Shown piece by piece: positions 46,068 through 57,611 of a stretch of 64,000 nt of DNA. The translations under genes and the position numbers were made by a program. The first letter of the stretch is position 1. The number at the start of each line of letters is the position of its first letter. Under the pieces are notes generated by a model. It did no database searches and was not told where the DNA came from. It saw only the letters and a program-made list of their open reading frames with translations. Source of the stretch: Ottelia alismoides (lineage: Eukaryota; Streptophyta; Magnoliopsida; Alismatales; Hydrocharitaceae); the NCBI GenBank assembly GCA_037367405.1, contig JAZKJV010004137.1, positions 806,001-870,000 of the forward strand. Direction: 5' to 3'.

Positions 46068-49000
46068 TGATGAATCCACATTTCATCATCTTTATTCTAT
46101 CATTTTGGCCTCAAAAACCCTAGCAAATGCCTGTAAATACCCTTAATTAGAGCATCTTAGCATTCATGCATGTGCATGTAATTAGTGTATAAAAGACTGT
46201 AATTAAAGCCAAAATTATAGAATAAATAAAAGAAAAGAAAAAGAATAAAATATTGTAAATATTTTATGACCCGAAACCCCGAGACCTAGGCATCTTGATG
46301 AATAGGTCGACAAGGAATAAAGTAGGGGGAGATAAGGGTCAAAATACAGTATAAATACCTATTCATTCCACTCCTTATTTATTCATTTTGGGACCTATTT
46401 TTGGTTCCACTTTTTATACATCAAATAAAGAAACTTTTTACATGAAAGTTGTAGATAATTTTATATAGAAAAATACAAAATTGATTTCATTCAAAAATAA
46501 TGTACAGATAAAAAGTTATGGTCTGAATAAAAATCCAGAATCCCAACTTCCCAGACTCGTATCTAACAAATAAAAACTCCAAATGCAGCAAACTCACCTT
46601 TAATTGTATATAGTATAAAATAAGCTATTTAATGGCAGTGGTTTTGCATTTGGCGGAGCTACGGTTTGAAAGTTGAGTTTTGGGACCCTATTGTATAATT
46701 GTATAGATTAAAAAATTCGATTTATTATTTATTCATTATTTTTGTATTTTTATATTTTTATATAATTTTGTAAATATTACTTATAATATATATGCACATT
46801 AAAATCAGAATAAAAATCCAAAAGAAACATAAAATAAAAATACCTATATAGTACACATAGGTATTATACCTATCAATATACCTATATAATGTATACTTGT
46901 ATTTTACTAAATACACAAAATAATTCAGAAAAATAAAATAAAAATATAATTAAGTATATAAAAGTATTTTATAATTTTATAAAATAATAAATAAAAATAA
47001 TAAAATTAAAATACACAAAATAAAAATAAAAATAATAAAATATATAGGCAAAATACCTATAAAGGGCATACTAGGTAACTTGTACAAATATACTTCATAA
47101 AAATAATTAAAAATCACCATAAAATAGTTTATAAAATAATAAACAATTTTTATTATATAACCAAAAATTAAATAATTCAATATCTATTTTTTATTGATTT
47201 TACAAGGATTTTTGCCAATGAATTTTCTGGTTGGTCCACGTGGACCAACCAGAGAGCTCCGTTGGTTGACCTCGGTCAACTCTCTGACCGAGGTCTGGAC
47301 CTTGTCAGACCTGCTTCGTTGACAATTTTCAATGATTTTTTCGAGGATTCCTCTTTCACTATCTCGTGGAGGAGTCTTCTTGACTTTTCATCCTCTATTA
47401 TCACTGATACACGCCCAGGTGAAACCTCGGGGGATGGAGCATCGATTCGCCCGCTACGCCTCGGTCTTCCCCACCTGGCCATCAACACTACAAAACCAAA
47501 CTTCGAATTTCAATTCAAATTCGAACCCCATTTTCTGGTCCTTCGTCCCCATTACACCCCGCCTTGACTCCCTGGAGGTGACAGCTCCAGTTTGGCTTCT
47601 TCGAGGCGGCGGAGCGACAAGGATTTTGGGTGTTTTACCCCACCTCCGGTGACCTTCCCGTCGAGGTACTTTCAACCTCGAGTACCCCCCCTTGAGTTGT
47701 TTAGTTCTTTTAGTTTTCGTTCCTTTTTCATCCACTGTGGTGTTAGCTTCACTTAGGCATCTTAATCATCGAGTTCATCCATCGATTTGCTCAATCGATT
47801 CCCCTCGCCGGAGCTTGAATAGCACCGTTCGCCCCCTTGTGAGACCCCACTGGAGGTCGAGGCATTTTGCCCTCGACCTCCTTACCACTCCTTGCAGGTC
47901 TTTGGAGTGTAGATATCACCTGGAGGCCATTTTGCACCTCGTCGGAGGTTCCTGGAGGCTGCCGGCTTCTTCGATATCATCGGCGAGCTCCAGCTGTCGC
48001 TGGAGGGTTTTGAGGCCACCAGACGTTAGAAGGCACATGCAGCAACCGCCTGGGACCATTTTGAAGCACGCCGAACTGCCGGAGAGGAGCGTAATCATCG
48101 GAGGAAGGTCGCCACGGCAGACCTTCTTCCCTGTTCTTCGTCGGGCCCTCTCCGCCGTCGGATCAAGGGAGTCCCCCAGATCTCATCCCCGCCGTCGGAT
48201 CGCAGACTACCAGCACCGTCAAATCTAGGGCCGAGATCTAATCTCAGCCCTTCGCGCGCGAACCGTCATCGGGCCATACGAGCATGACACGTGGATAAGT
48301 GGCCCACGCCACGCCGTCCGATCGCACCTTAGGTTGGAAATTTTGCAAGTTCTCCCCAGCCATTTTTGTTATTTATTTATTAGCATATAAACTTTCATCT
48401 GCCGATATAAATTTTTTGTAAAATTTGCAGTAAACCCCCCAGATTTTGTAATATTGCACTTAGGTCCTCGGTCACGTCACTTCACGTGACTAGTTTACGT
48501 GAGGTGCGGGGCTTTTTGCAGGGAGGCCCTCGGCCATTTGTGTATTTATTTTCAGTACCAGAATTTTTAAGTGGAGTGTAAACTTTTGGGGATATTTGCA
48601 TGTGAGCCCTTAGAGTTTTGGATATTACGAACAGGACCCTCCCAGGCGCGTGCCAGTCACGCGCCCTGGTGGGTTATTTGCAGAGAAACCCTTGCGGGTT
48701 CGGTTATTGGTTATTGGTCCATTAATTCACATATTTAAGTATAAAGTTTGTGGGAAAATTGCAAATGTGCCCCTGGATGTTTTGATATTTGCATATATAC
48801 CCCTATCAGGCCATATATTTTTGCTTGCTTGCTCTATTTATTTCACGCATCATTTTAACCCCAAAAATTACCAAAAAATGGCATAGACTCCTGCTGCATT
48901 GTAGTTTCACGCCATATTTTTGCATTTAATTTTTATTGCATTTTCATATTTATTAAAAATAAAAAACATGCATTTTCAATACTGTCTATCTTAGAAAATA

Positions 49001-49885
49001 CCAAAAAAATATATTAAAATACCTTAAAAAATCCTAAATAAATTACCTACTATTTATTTCATTGTATTCTAGTGTCAATCCAAAAATCACTAAAAAATTC
49101 AAAACCAAAACCTTAAAAATTAGAAACGACTCAAAAACTTCAAAACAATCTATAAAATCGTAGAAAAATCTAAAAAATGCAAACTCAAGTTCTCTAGGTT
49201 CTATATTTTATTATCTTTATTTTAAAATTAATTTGGGAAAATTTTGATACTGTTTGCTATTTTTCATTCCCATTTTAATTTCGGCCAGTAATTAATTCAC
49301 TGTTCTCCTTTATTTTGACTTTTAAAAATACCAAATATATTTAGAAAAATCCCCAAAAATCATAAAAACAGTAAAAAATTATAAAAAGACCAAAAATATT
49401 TTACTTACTAATTTTTGACTATTTTCCCTATTTTTATAAATACCCTAGCACCTCTTTTCTTATATTGTATATATATATACCAATATTGAAAAAGAAAATT
49501 AAAAAATATAAAATATAAAAAAGAAAATATAAAATCAGAAAATTAAAAATCAAAATACAAATTTAAAATTAAAAAATTTAAAAAAATAAAAATTAAAAAC
49601 CCACAAAAACCATTGCATTAGTGTAGACAATACATCACATTCACGCACACACACTTGTTGATCTATCCTGCCTTGCTCCCTGTGTTTGAACTCTCTACAT
49701 ACTTGCACCTATACATCTTTTATGTAGAGTTAAAAATAAATTTGACTCCACATTTGTTTGTCATTGTTTGATATTTGATTTGGGGTTCATTGTTGAGTAA
49801 ATACGGATTTTTAGCGGTCATCGCAGCGACCTCTGTGTTCTCGCCTTGTGTGGATCACAAGACCGTTAAATTTTCGTGTTTATCA
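46068..49885 (+). mobile_element. Solo LTR G, Athila-type, 3818 bp
   Basis: TGATGAATCC..GTTTATCA bounded by the duplication ATAGT, with no internal region, so it is the product of LTR-LTR recombination. It shares GGTCGACAAGGAATAAAGTAG (about 46300) and TTGAGTTTTGGGACCC (about 46673) with LTR I, and less closely with B, C and F. The GC-rich middle (47220-48350) contains open frames such as 47692-48228 with no recognisable protein. The end has TCCCTGTGTTTGAACTC and a stem AACTCTCTACATA/TATGTAGAGTT (near 49687-49729). Confidence 0.93.
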
Positions 49886-49890
49886 ATAGT
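49886..49890 (+). repeat. Right target-site duplication of LTR G
   Basis: ATAGT directly after the CA end. LTR F sequence continues at 49891. Confidence 0.9.
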
Positions 49891-50762
49891 CTATAGTTTA
49901 AATTTGGCTACTTTTAGTTTTTTTATTTATTTAAAATATTAAATAAAGTTTTAATTTCTGATTTTTTTAAATAAATTATAAGTTGATGAAAATAAATAAA
50001 AATTTCAAAATCAGTTGTTCTATAAATAGTATGTACAAAATAAAATAAATAATCCAAAAACCCAATTGTCATTAGATCCCAAAATTGACTTTTTGCTAAT
50101 GGACTCCGATTTTTAAGAAAGTACCTTCATTAATAGAGAATATTATTTGATGAAGTTTAGATGTTAGTAGAGTGAAATTGAAGTTGTATGAAGAAGTTAT
50201 GAGGTTCAGAAGTTGGGAAATTGATAATTTATAAACTGGATTTCTTGGCATATAAACAGGTTGGAATTTTTTATGATTTTTATATTTTTATATACATTTT
50301 TATAAACATATAGGAAAAGAGTTTGGTGAAAAATATATACATATGAGTTAATTTAAAATAGATGAAGAATTGACAAATAATGAATAATTGAATATTGATG
50401 TGTAATGTACATAATTAGTTATTTTTTGTATTTCCGTCCTTATTATCTCTCCCTACTTTGTTGTTTGTCGACCAAGTCCTACTGACTTGTCTGGGGGGTT
50501 AGGTTATATAAATATATTCTACAGCTATATTTATATTTATTAGTCATCTTGTACAATATATACACATATTTACAGTCGACCTTCTCTTCTCTTCTTTCTT
50601 TTTATTCTTTTATTTATTTACACATTTTTAATGCGTAAAAATGTATTTTTATTTATGAATGTCATTTTGATAAAAGATAAGATTTAATGCATATTTACAT
50701 GTACTTGTTAACTGTTTTAAGACTAAATGAGACAAACGTGTTAACGAATCATGGATTCATCA
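49891..50762 (-). mobile_element. LTR F, outer (U3) part
   Basis: Minus strand starts TGATGAATCCATGATTCG at 50762. It carries the GGTCGACAAACAACAAAGTAG block (complement of about 50450-50475) and the TTTTGGGATC / GGAGTCCATTAGC block (about 50075-50110), in the same order as LTRs B and C. It joins LTR F's inner part across LTR G. Confidence 0.85.
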
Positions 50763-50868
50763 CTCACCTGACTCGAGATGTCCCAATTGGCTGAGTCAAT
50801 AAACAGATCCACTATCTCATGTTATTTCCCCACAGAAAATTGAATCATTTAAAGATGCTTTGGATCAT
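50763..50868. other. Unclassified 106 bp between LTR F and LTR H
   Basis: Short stretch without repeat motifs of the group and without a useful open frame. Probably a remnant of whatever F and H inserted into. Confidence 0.4.
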
Positions 50869-53384
50869 TGATGAATCTCATATTTATCAGTATTATTTTC
50901 ACTAACTATCCCTCTATCTTATACTATTCCTTTAACTTAACAATTAACTAATTAAAATGACCTTTTAACACATTGTAAATAATAATGGTTAATTATTGTG
51001 CATATATAAAATATCTAATTATTGTACATATGTGTTTATATTCCCTTTTATTTTACGTGTTTCTCATTATTAAAAATCTCATAAAATTATTTTAATATTG
51101 TACATAATATAATGCATATTTTTTATTATTAAAATGCCAATGAATAAGAAGAAAAATAAAAGAAGTATTTTTATTCATTAAAATTACTTACAAAAATATT
51201 AAATATGTATGTATGATGTGTGTTAGCTTTGGGTTCTACATAAAAGTTGTAGACCCAAAAAATCACAACTTTCATGTATACACTTTTTTTTGACCCCATT
51301 TGCTTTTTTATTTTTATTTTACAAGAATTTTCATTTATCTTTATTTTCATTAGACCATGTGGCCCAATCAACAGCCTCCATGTAGCGAACCCTTCATCAG
51401 GCCCCTCCTTCCATCTGAGTCATCTAGTCTTCTTATTAGATGGCCTTGATCCCATCAAGCTCGCTAACATCAGAGTTGCTGTATCAAAATGATCAAGTGG
51501 TCTCTAACCACTCCTGATGTGCCTTGCTTTGTACCTTTGGATCTCCTGATCCAACGGTTGACCAACTTCGTTAACCTCTGCCTGTTCTTCATCGATGGTG
51601 ATTTCTTACCTTTTCACATGTCCACCCTTGTGTCTTCTAGCCCAATTTTGGTACCCTCTCATTCACCTTTCATTCTTCTTTCACGTTGGAACTTCCATCT
51701 CCATTGTCCTGTTCATGTGAGATCTTTACAAGTAGTTGAAACTACTCGTTCAACTACACATCACTCGAACAAAACCAAGCCCTCCACCTCTTTTCATAGT
51801 TGTCCACCTTTATATTAGGGCATCTTGGAGTTTTGTACTTCCTCCTGTGACAGTAAGAGCACGTGATCGAGAACAAAGAAGGAGAACTAACTTTGGCGTG
51901 ATCCACAATTGTTGGACAGTGTCGCAGTCACCTACAACACTGCTTGAGATTCACAATCCTGTCGATTGTGTCAAGCGAAGGCCTTGATGATTCAAGCCCA
52001 TTCTCCCATTCACCCTATGTTCTTCATCCTCCAAGTCCGATCCTTATTTCCCCTCTTTCGATTTCTTCAATTTTTCTACATCTGCACACACACTTTCTGC
52101 TTCAATTAATCACTCCCACACCTCCAAAATACACTTAAAGCTTCACTGATTAGATTTCCCCAATATCTCCATTCAACCTCTCTGCCTCCGACGAATGACC
52201 ATATATTATCACCTCCAGCACCTGCTACATCTTCCTTGACTCGCCATCATCATTGCTAGAAGTCTAGGAAGCTCCACGGACCTTCACCTGACTCAGAGGA
52301 GCAAGGAGGAGAAGCTATGAGTTCTAAAGAGATCTGTCCCATTGCTACTATCTACGGAGGAGACCTCTAATCTTCAGAGTATAGTTACTGTAGCATCATC
52401 TTGATATGATAGTTTACAACCAAGCAGATCCATCATTTTGATTCTACAGGCTTGGGAGGACCCACACCTACTCTAAAACGTCGTTGTCCTACATATGTCC
52501 TTAGAGTCCACTGACTCTGAGCCGCCGCTCGAGCCAGAAGCCATCATGCACCTCACATGCACCTCGTAGAAATTTACAGTCTACCCCCAGCCAGGTCTTT
52601 TGAATTAAAGATCTATCATCGCATGTGGAGTTTTTGTAGATAAGACCCCCACGGATTATGTTAATTACATTTTAGTCCTTATAAGACCTTTTTGTGATGT
52701 TTTATTTATTTTAAATTAAGTTTTCTTTGCATATATACCTATAGATTTGATCTTTAATAACTTGAGCATCTTTAATCTATTTTTCTTAAAATTGATCTTC
52801 TTTAAAAGCTCGTGTAATTTTCTTTATAATGGCATATTATATTCTCTAATTTGATTCTTGTATGTTTATTTAAAAATTAGAGAGTTGTGCAGGCTATTTA
52901 ACATTGATTTAGTCACCATTAATAAATACTAGGTTTATTAAATGAAACATAGAATTTTATCTTTTTATTGATTATTAATTTAGACCAAAAGTGTGAGGCA
53001 TAATTATATTTCTTGCTTAATGGTGCTTAATTAAATTCATGAGCATTATTAGTGTATTGTGTTGCATTATGTGTATTTTGTTGTATCTCGCAATTTATAG
53101 CATATTGTTCAATTGACTTGTATTATACAATCCATAGAGTTCATGCATTCATTGAGTTTTGTTATCATAAACCTAGACATACTATGTAATCACTTAACAT
53201 AGATATTTAAATACTAATTATACAGACTAATTGCTTGTGTCCTTGTGTTTGACCCTGGACTTATTCAGATATAAATTCATGCCAACCCCTCTTTACAAAG
53301 CTTATTCGGCCTGGTTATGGTGAAATCATAATTGGCTCATACTCTAATTTGACGTAATTAACTAATACGATTAGCATTTCATCA
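50869..53384 (+). repeat. LTR H, 5' LTR of an Athila-type element
   Basis: 2516 bp, TGATGAATCTCATATTTATCA..TTTCATCA, followed two bases later by a primer-binding site, hence a 5' LTR. It includes a stem ACATAAAAGTTGT/ACAACTTTCATGT at 51237-51277 and the group motif TGTCCTTGTGTTTGACCCTG near 53238. It is the shortest complete LTR of the group here and lacks the strongly GC-rich block. The frames at 51489-51818 and 51736-51987 are not recognisable. Confidence 0.85.
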
Positions 53385-53386
53385 GA

Positions 53387-53404
53387 TGGCACTGTTGCCA
53401 GAGA
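53387..53404 (+). other. Primer-binding site of element H
   Basis: TGGCACTGTTGCCAGAGA, 15 of 18 matches to the site of the complete element by eye, with the same A at position 5. Confidence 0.85.
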
Positions 53405-54848
53405 CACGACGTCATTAGGCCATTGATTTAGGTTAAAATATCTTGTTTAAATATTTTTGGTAATAATTAGGTCAATTATTTGTTGTGTTGACTTTGTTTT
53501 ATTTGTTTGACTTATTTATGTGTGTTCTTGTTTAGCTTGATATCTCTTTCATATAGCTAGCCATATTGTTGTTGTGGTAGGGCCCACGAAGCTAAGCGAG
53601 GTCGAAGTGACGCAGAGGCGAGGAGCTTGGAGCTCTAGTTGAGAGAGTCCACTATTGTTGATCTATAGAAGAAGAGATATATCAAGCTCGTAGCTTAGTT
53701 AAATTTGTGTACACCATTTATGTAATTAATTTGTAATTTAATTGTTCATTTACAACAATTCTTGATCGAGTATCATGATTGTAACAAGAGACATTCTAAC
53801 TCTAATTTCTGGTGTATCGAGACCTGTTTCACCCTTTACCAAAGGGTGGGGTTCGACTTGAGTGTCCGAAAATAAGGATAGGTACATGGCTCTTAGATCT
53901 CCTCTTAGATCATACTTGTTTGTGCCATCGTAAATTTAGGTCACACATCTCAAATAGATTCACTAATATACACACTTAGACCATTCCATGTAGATCAAAT
54001 TAACATAAATTCTTCTCTCTAATAGAACTCATGTCTTAGGTGCGGTTTTATCGACTTGCATTCATTTAGAATAATATTTCAATTCAATCTTCCATAACAC
54101 GAAGAGTGCAGGGAATCACTGTGAGTATAACTTTTTCAGAGCATTCATCATAAGTTTTCTGCTTGCATTCCATTTTCCAATTCCTCCCTTTTATTTTATA
54201 ACTTAAGATTAAAAAAAAGGGACTGCACGTTAGGGAATTATTTGATGAGATCACACTAATATCCAGCGATAAACAAAGCATAAAATTGGGATTGTTAAGC
54301 AGGGCGACTAAAATAATTTGGAATAAAACCTACATTGTACTATGGAAGAGTAATCCCCTAATTACTAACAGGTACTAAACTCTAGACAGAGTGGGTGAGG
54401 ATGCATCCATAAGGATAACACCAAGATCTTTGGACTTGCACCCAAAGTCTCCATTTCCGACTTTTGCGGATTTGGGAGTTGTAGTTTCTTGCGCCTAACT
54501 TTAGAAAGATGTTTTGGTTGTGTAAGCCTATTAATCTCTTTAAGGGTGTGATATTAAACCCAATAACCGAGGAAGATCATCCTTCTACTCAAGAGCTAGA
54601 AAGATCATGTTGGGCGTCAGGTAACTTGTTGTGAGTAACACACTACAAGATTATACTTTGACCAACTAAAACTGACAAGATAATTCAACAAAAATCTTAC
54701 AACCTTCACGTGTGAAGTTGGTGAAATAAGGGGTATTGTATTGTGTTTGTTTTGTGTAAATTAACTCCCACACATTCAAGTGCATTCTCATAGGACGTCG
54801 TCTCTTTGATTCAATTCATGCTCTAAATGTATTCTTTTGAAATTGAAG
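53405..54848 (+). other. 5' leader of element H
   Basis: 1.4 kb, the same length as in the complete element. It contains GTATCGAGACCTGTTTCACCC (about 53815), GTGCCATCGTAAATTTAGG (about 53923) and CAGAGTGGGTGAGGATGCA (about 54378). The last is also in element E's leader. No gene. Confidence 0.75.
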
Positions 54849-56035
54849 ATGACTATTTAGACATATAATTATTCAGACTTTGTGAAACTCTCCTTGAAAC
54901 ATCCAAATATTATGTCTTCAGAGGTCCACAATACCTCAATTCCTAGACCTACCTAGAATCATGATGACCATTGTCCTGAGTTCAGATTGACTCATATAGG
55001 GGATGGTCACAAATCGACAAATCCCTTCCTCTCTTCCCTTCTCACCGAGGATGACCTTCGCCTCGGTGAGCTTGATTTGATTTCATCTTCCTCTTCTCAC
55101 CTAAACTCATTTTCTAATGAAGGTGACGTAAAAGATTCATACATGATGGCTCCAAAGAAACACCCTGAAGATGAGATATGTTATGACACCTTGCAAGCCA
55201 TTCTAGCTAGGCTCGTCATCGTAGAATAGCAAAATTCTCTATTTAGAATTTAGATGAGTCAACTTAATGTGGGAATATATACACCAATGGATGCATCATG
55301 CAATCCTGGGCACTATTAGAGTCTGAATTGGTCAACTTCCACCCATATAGATGTTAAATATGAGTTAAAGCCACATTTTCTTTCATTACCACTGAAGTTT
55401 TATGGCAATACACATGAGGAACCATACACATTCCTTAGGGACTTTGAGCTAGTTCGTGATAACCTTAGCCATCCTAGGGTCATCCGAGACTACATAAGGC
55501 TCAAAGCCCTTCCTTTTGACTTGGGATATAAGGCACTATTGTCTAAAGAACCTAGGGTAGTTATAACTACCTACATATAGTTCAAGGACTTGTTTCTAAT
55601 GAAGTTCTACCATTCGAGTAGTTACAACCAAATGAGGACTCGCATTGCAAGCTTCTCTAAACTTGCAAATTAACCTTTCTGTGATACATGGGAGAGGTTC
55701 AAAAGTGCCCTTGCCATGATATGGAAAATACCATCTTGGTTCAATCATTATTCATTGGTCTATACCTTGAGATGCAGGGTTTAGTGAGCACTTCTAGTGG
55801 AGACAGCTGCACATCACGAGGAGCGGATACCATCTGGAAGGTATTCAAGCAGATGTCTGAAATGAGCTGCTTATAGACCACTAGCAAGGCTTATGTAGAG
55901 ACCCCTCTTCCACTCATATCCAAAGAGAGGGGAAAGAAGGCTGGAGTTGATCTCGCTGAGGACTTGATTCCAAGTATGGAAACCATTGTAAATAAGTTGA
56001 CACTCGTTGAGCGACTTGACAAGAGAATGAATAAG
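54849..56035 (+). pseudogene. gag: Athila gag of element H (broken and interrupted)
   Basis: Starts ATG at 54849 and follows the gag of the complete element: Y-S-D-F-V-K-L-S-L, F-L-S-S-L-L-T-E-D-D, A-P-K-K, then E-L-K-P-H-F-L-S-L, E-E-P-Y-T-F-L-R-D-F-E-L and L-E-M-Q-G-L-V-S (about 55768). Stops occur from the fourth codon on, and frameshifts lie near 55700. The longest open pieces are 54987-55229 and 55688-55876. It ends at 56035 within the helical segment (V-E-R-L-D-K-R-M) because LTR D begins there, so the rest of element H would lie right of the window. Confidence 0.88.
56031..56035 (+). repeat. Left target-site side of element D
   Basis: ATAAG directly before the TG of LTR D. The partner copy would be beyond the window, after D's 3' LTR. 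Confidence 0.55.
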
Positions 56036-57611
56036 TGATGAATATGTGATTCATCACTCTAAAAGCTGAAAATATAGCCATGTTCCCAAGAGATTAATTT
56101 CATTTAATCATCTAAATTACATTATTATCATTCATGCATGTGTAGATAATATTCATATTTTAGTATTCATAATTGCATTAATAAGAAGCAAAAAATCCTA
56201 TGTATATTATAACCTATATATTAATATAGCTTCCCTATTTTTAGTTATTTTTCATAAACTCCAAATCAAACAAAATCAACTCCACTGTGTACACGATACT
56301 AACATTAATAAAGAAAAACATCTAAAAAATACTAACCTGTATATTTGACAAATAAAGCCAAACCCTAGTTTTGAGATAAAAAGCTACAAAGTCTAATATC
56401 TCTCACATGAACCTCTACTCAATAATTAATATATATTTAATTATCTACAAAATAAAATCAAATTCAAAAGAATCAGAGTTCAAATGTGAAACTTGCTTTT
56501 TTGGGACCTCACTGTGTATTGTATATATATTGAACAATTTGACCCTATTATTTTTTGTATATAATTATCTATTTTTGATTTATTCCTTTTACATTTATTT
56601 TCTTTGATTTATGTTTTAATAAAATATTTAAAAATTCAAACCTTGATTGAATTAGAAATCAAAGAAAATGAACTACTCTGAGTCTACATATATAGTATGT
56701 ATATAAGTCCCTCTTATTTTATTTCTTTACTTTCTTAGTTATTAAAAATACCAAAAATTAGATTAATGTGTAAATTTTTACTTTATTTTATTTTGAATTC
56801 TATCTTATTTAAAAATAATAAAAAGTGCAAAACCTAAAAATGAGGTATTCTATGTAAATAGAAGACACCAAAAATATACTTTTTACAAATGATTTCTTTT
56901 GGTTTTTGTTCCTTGACGAACGTTGTAGATCTCGTAAATACGAATAATTTTCAAGAAGATACTTTTTTATTTGACATAATTTTCTATTTCATTTTGATTT
57001 TTCTTTCATTTTTATTTTCTAATTTTTCCAGGAGCGACACTTGGCAGCTCCTAGAGCCTCCACACGTCGCCCCCTTAATTTCTTAACCCTCCATCTTTTG
57101 GGCCATTGGATGAAGGTACCCCTTCATCCAGTGGTACTAATTAATACCCCCTTTATTTATTATTTTTATTTTTTTTGCCACGTGACACCAACACAACCGT
57201 TCGATCTAGGCCGACTGAATGATCGTGCTTCGTCTTCCTCCTCTCGAAGCTTGTGGACGTCGTCCGCCTCTTCCTCAATGCCTCCGCCTTATTTGCGCCT
57301 CCTAGACCAATCCTTTCCACTCAAAGTATCCCCACCATATCCACCTTTGCCTCGATCATTCACCCTCGCCGCACTACCCACGAACGCTAACTACTCTTAA
57401 AAGCCCCTATTTGCCCCCCTCCCATCATCGACCATCTACCAATCCACTGCCATTCCAAGGAGTTGGGGCACCAGCTCTTGCACAAGTTTTGGTGATAACA
57501 GAACGAAGCCATAGAGGTGATGACGACCTCTTCTCCAGTTGGAAGAGATTCGTGGTTCGTTGATCTATGTAGCAACAACTTCAAGCTTGGTGCTTGAGTC
57601 TCGTGCCCTCC
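56036..57611 (+). repeat. LTR D, U3 part of a 5' LTR (interrupted by LTR I)
   Basis: Starts TGATGAATATGTGATTCATCAC, closely related to LTR E and LTR A. It contains ATTGCATTAATAAGAAGC (about 56185), a decayed hairpin at about 56916-56960, GGAGCGACACTTGGCAGCTCC (about 57030) and TATA-like CTTAAAAGCCCC near 57396. Interrupted at 57611 and resumes at 61500. Frames such as 57041-57400 are not recognisable. Confidence 0.88.
57607..57611 (+). repeat. Left target-site duplication of LTR I
   Basis: CCTCC, matched by CCTCC at 61495-61499. Confidence 0.88.

Noticed and set aside
47692..48228. 178-codon frame in solo LTR G
   Set aside because: No recognisable motif, and not preserved in LTR I of the same subfamily.
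49500..49620. Possible CRISPR-like or satellite array in A-rich repeats
   Set aside because: Words such as AAAATTAAAAA are low-complexity without fixed unit length or spacers.
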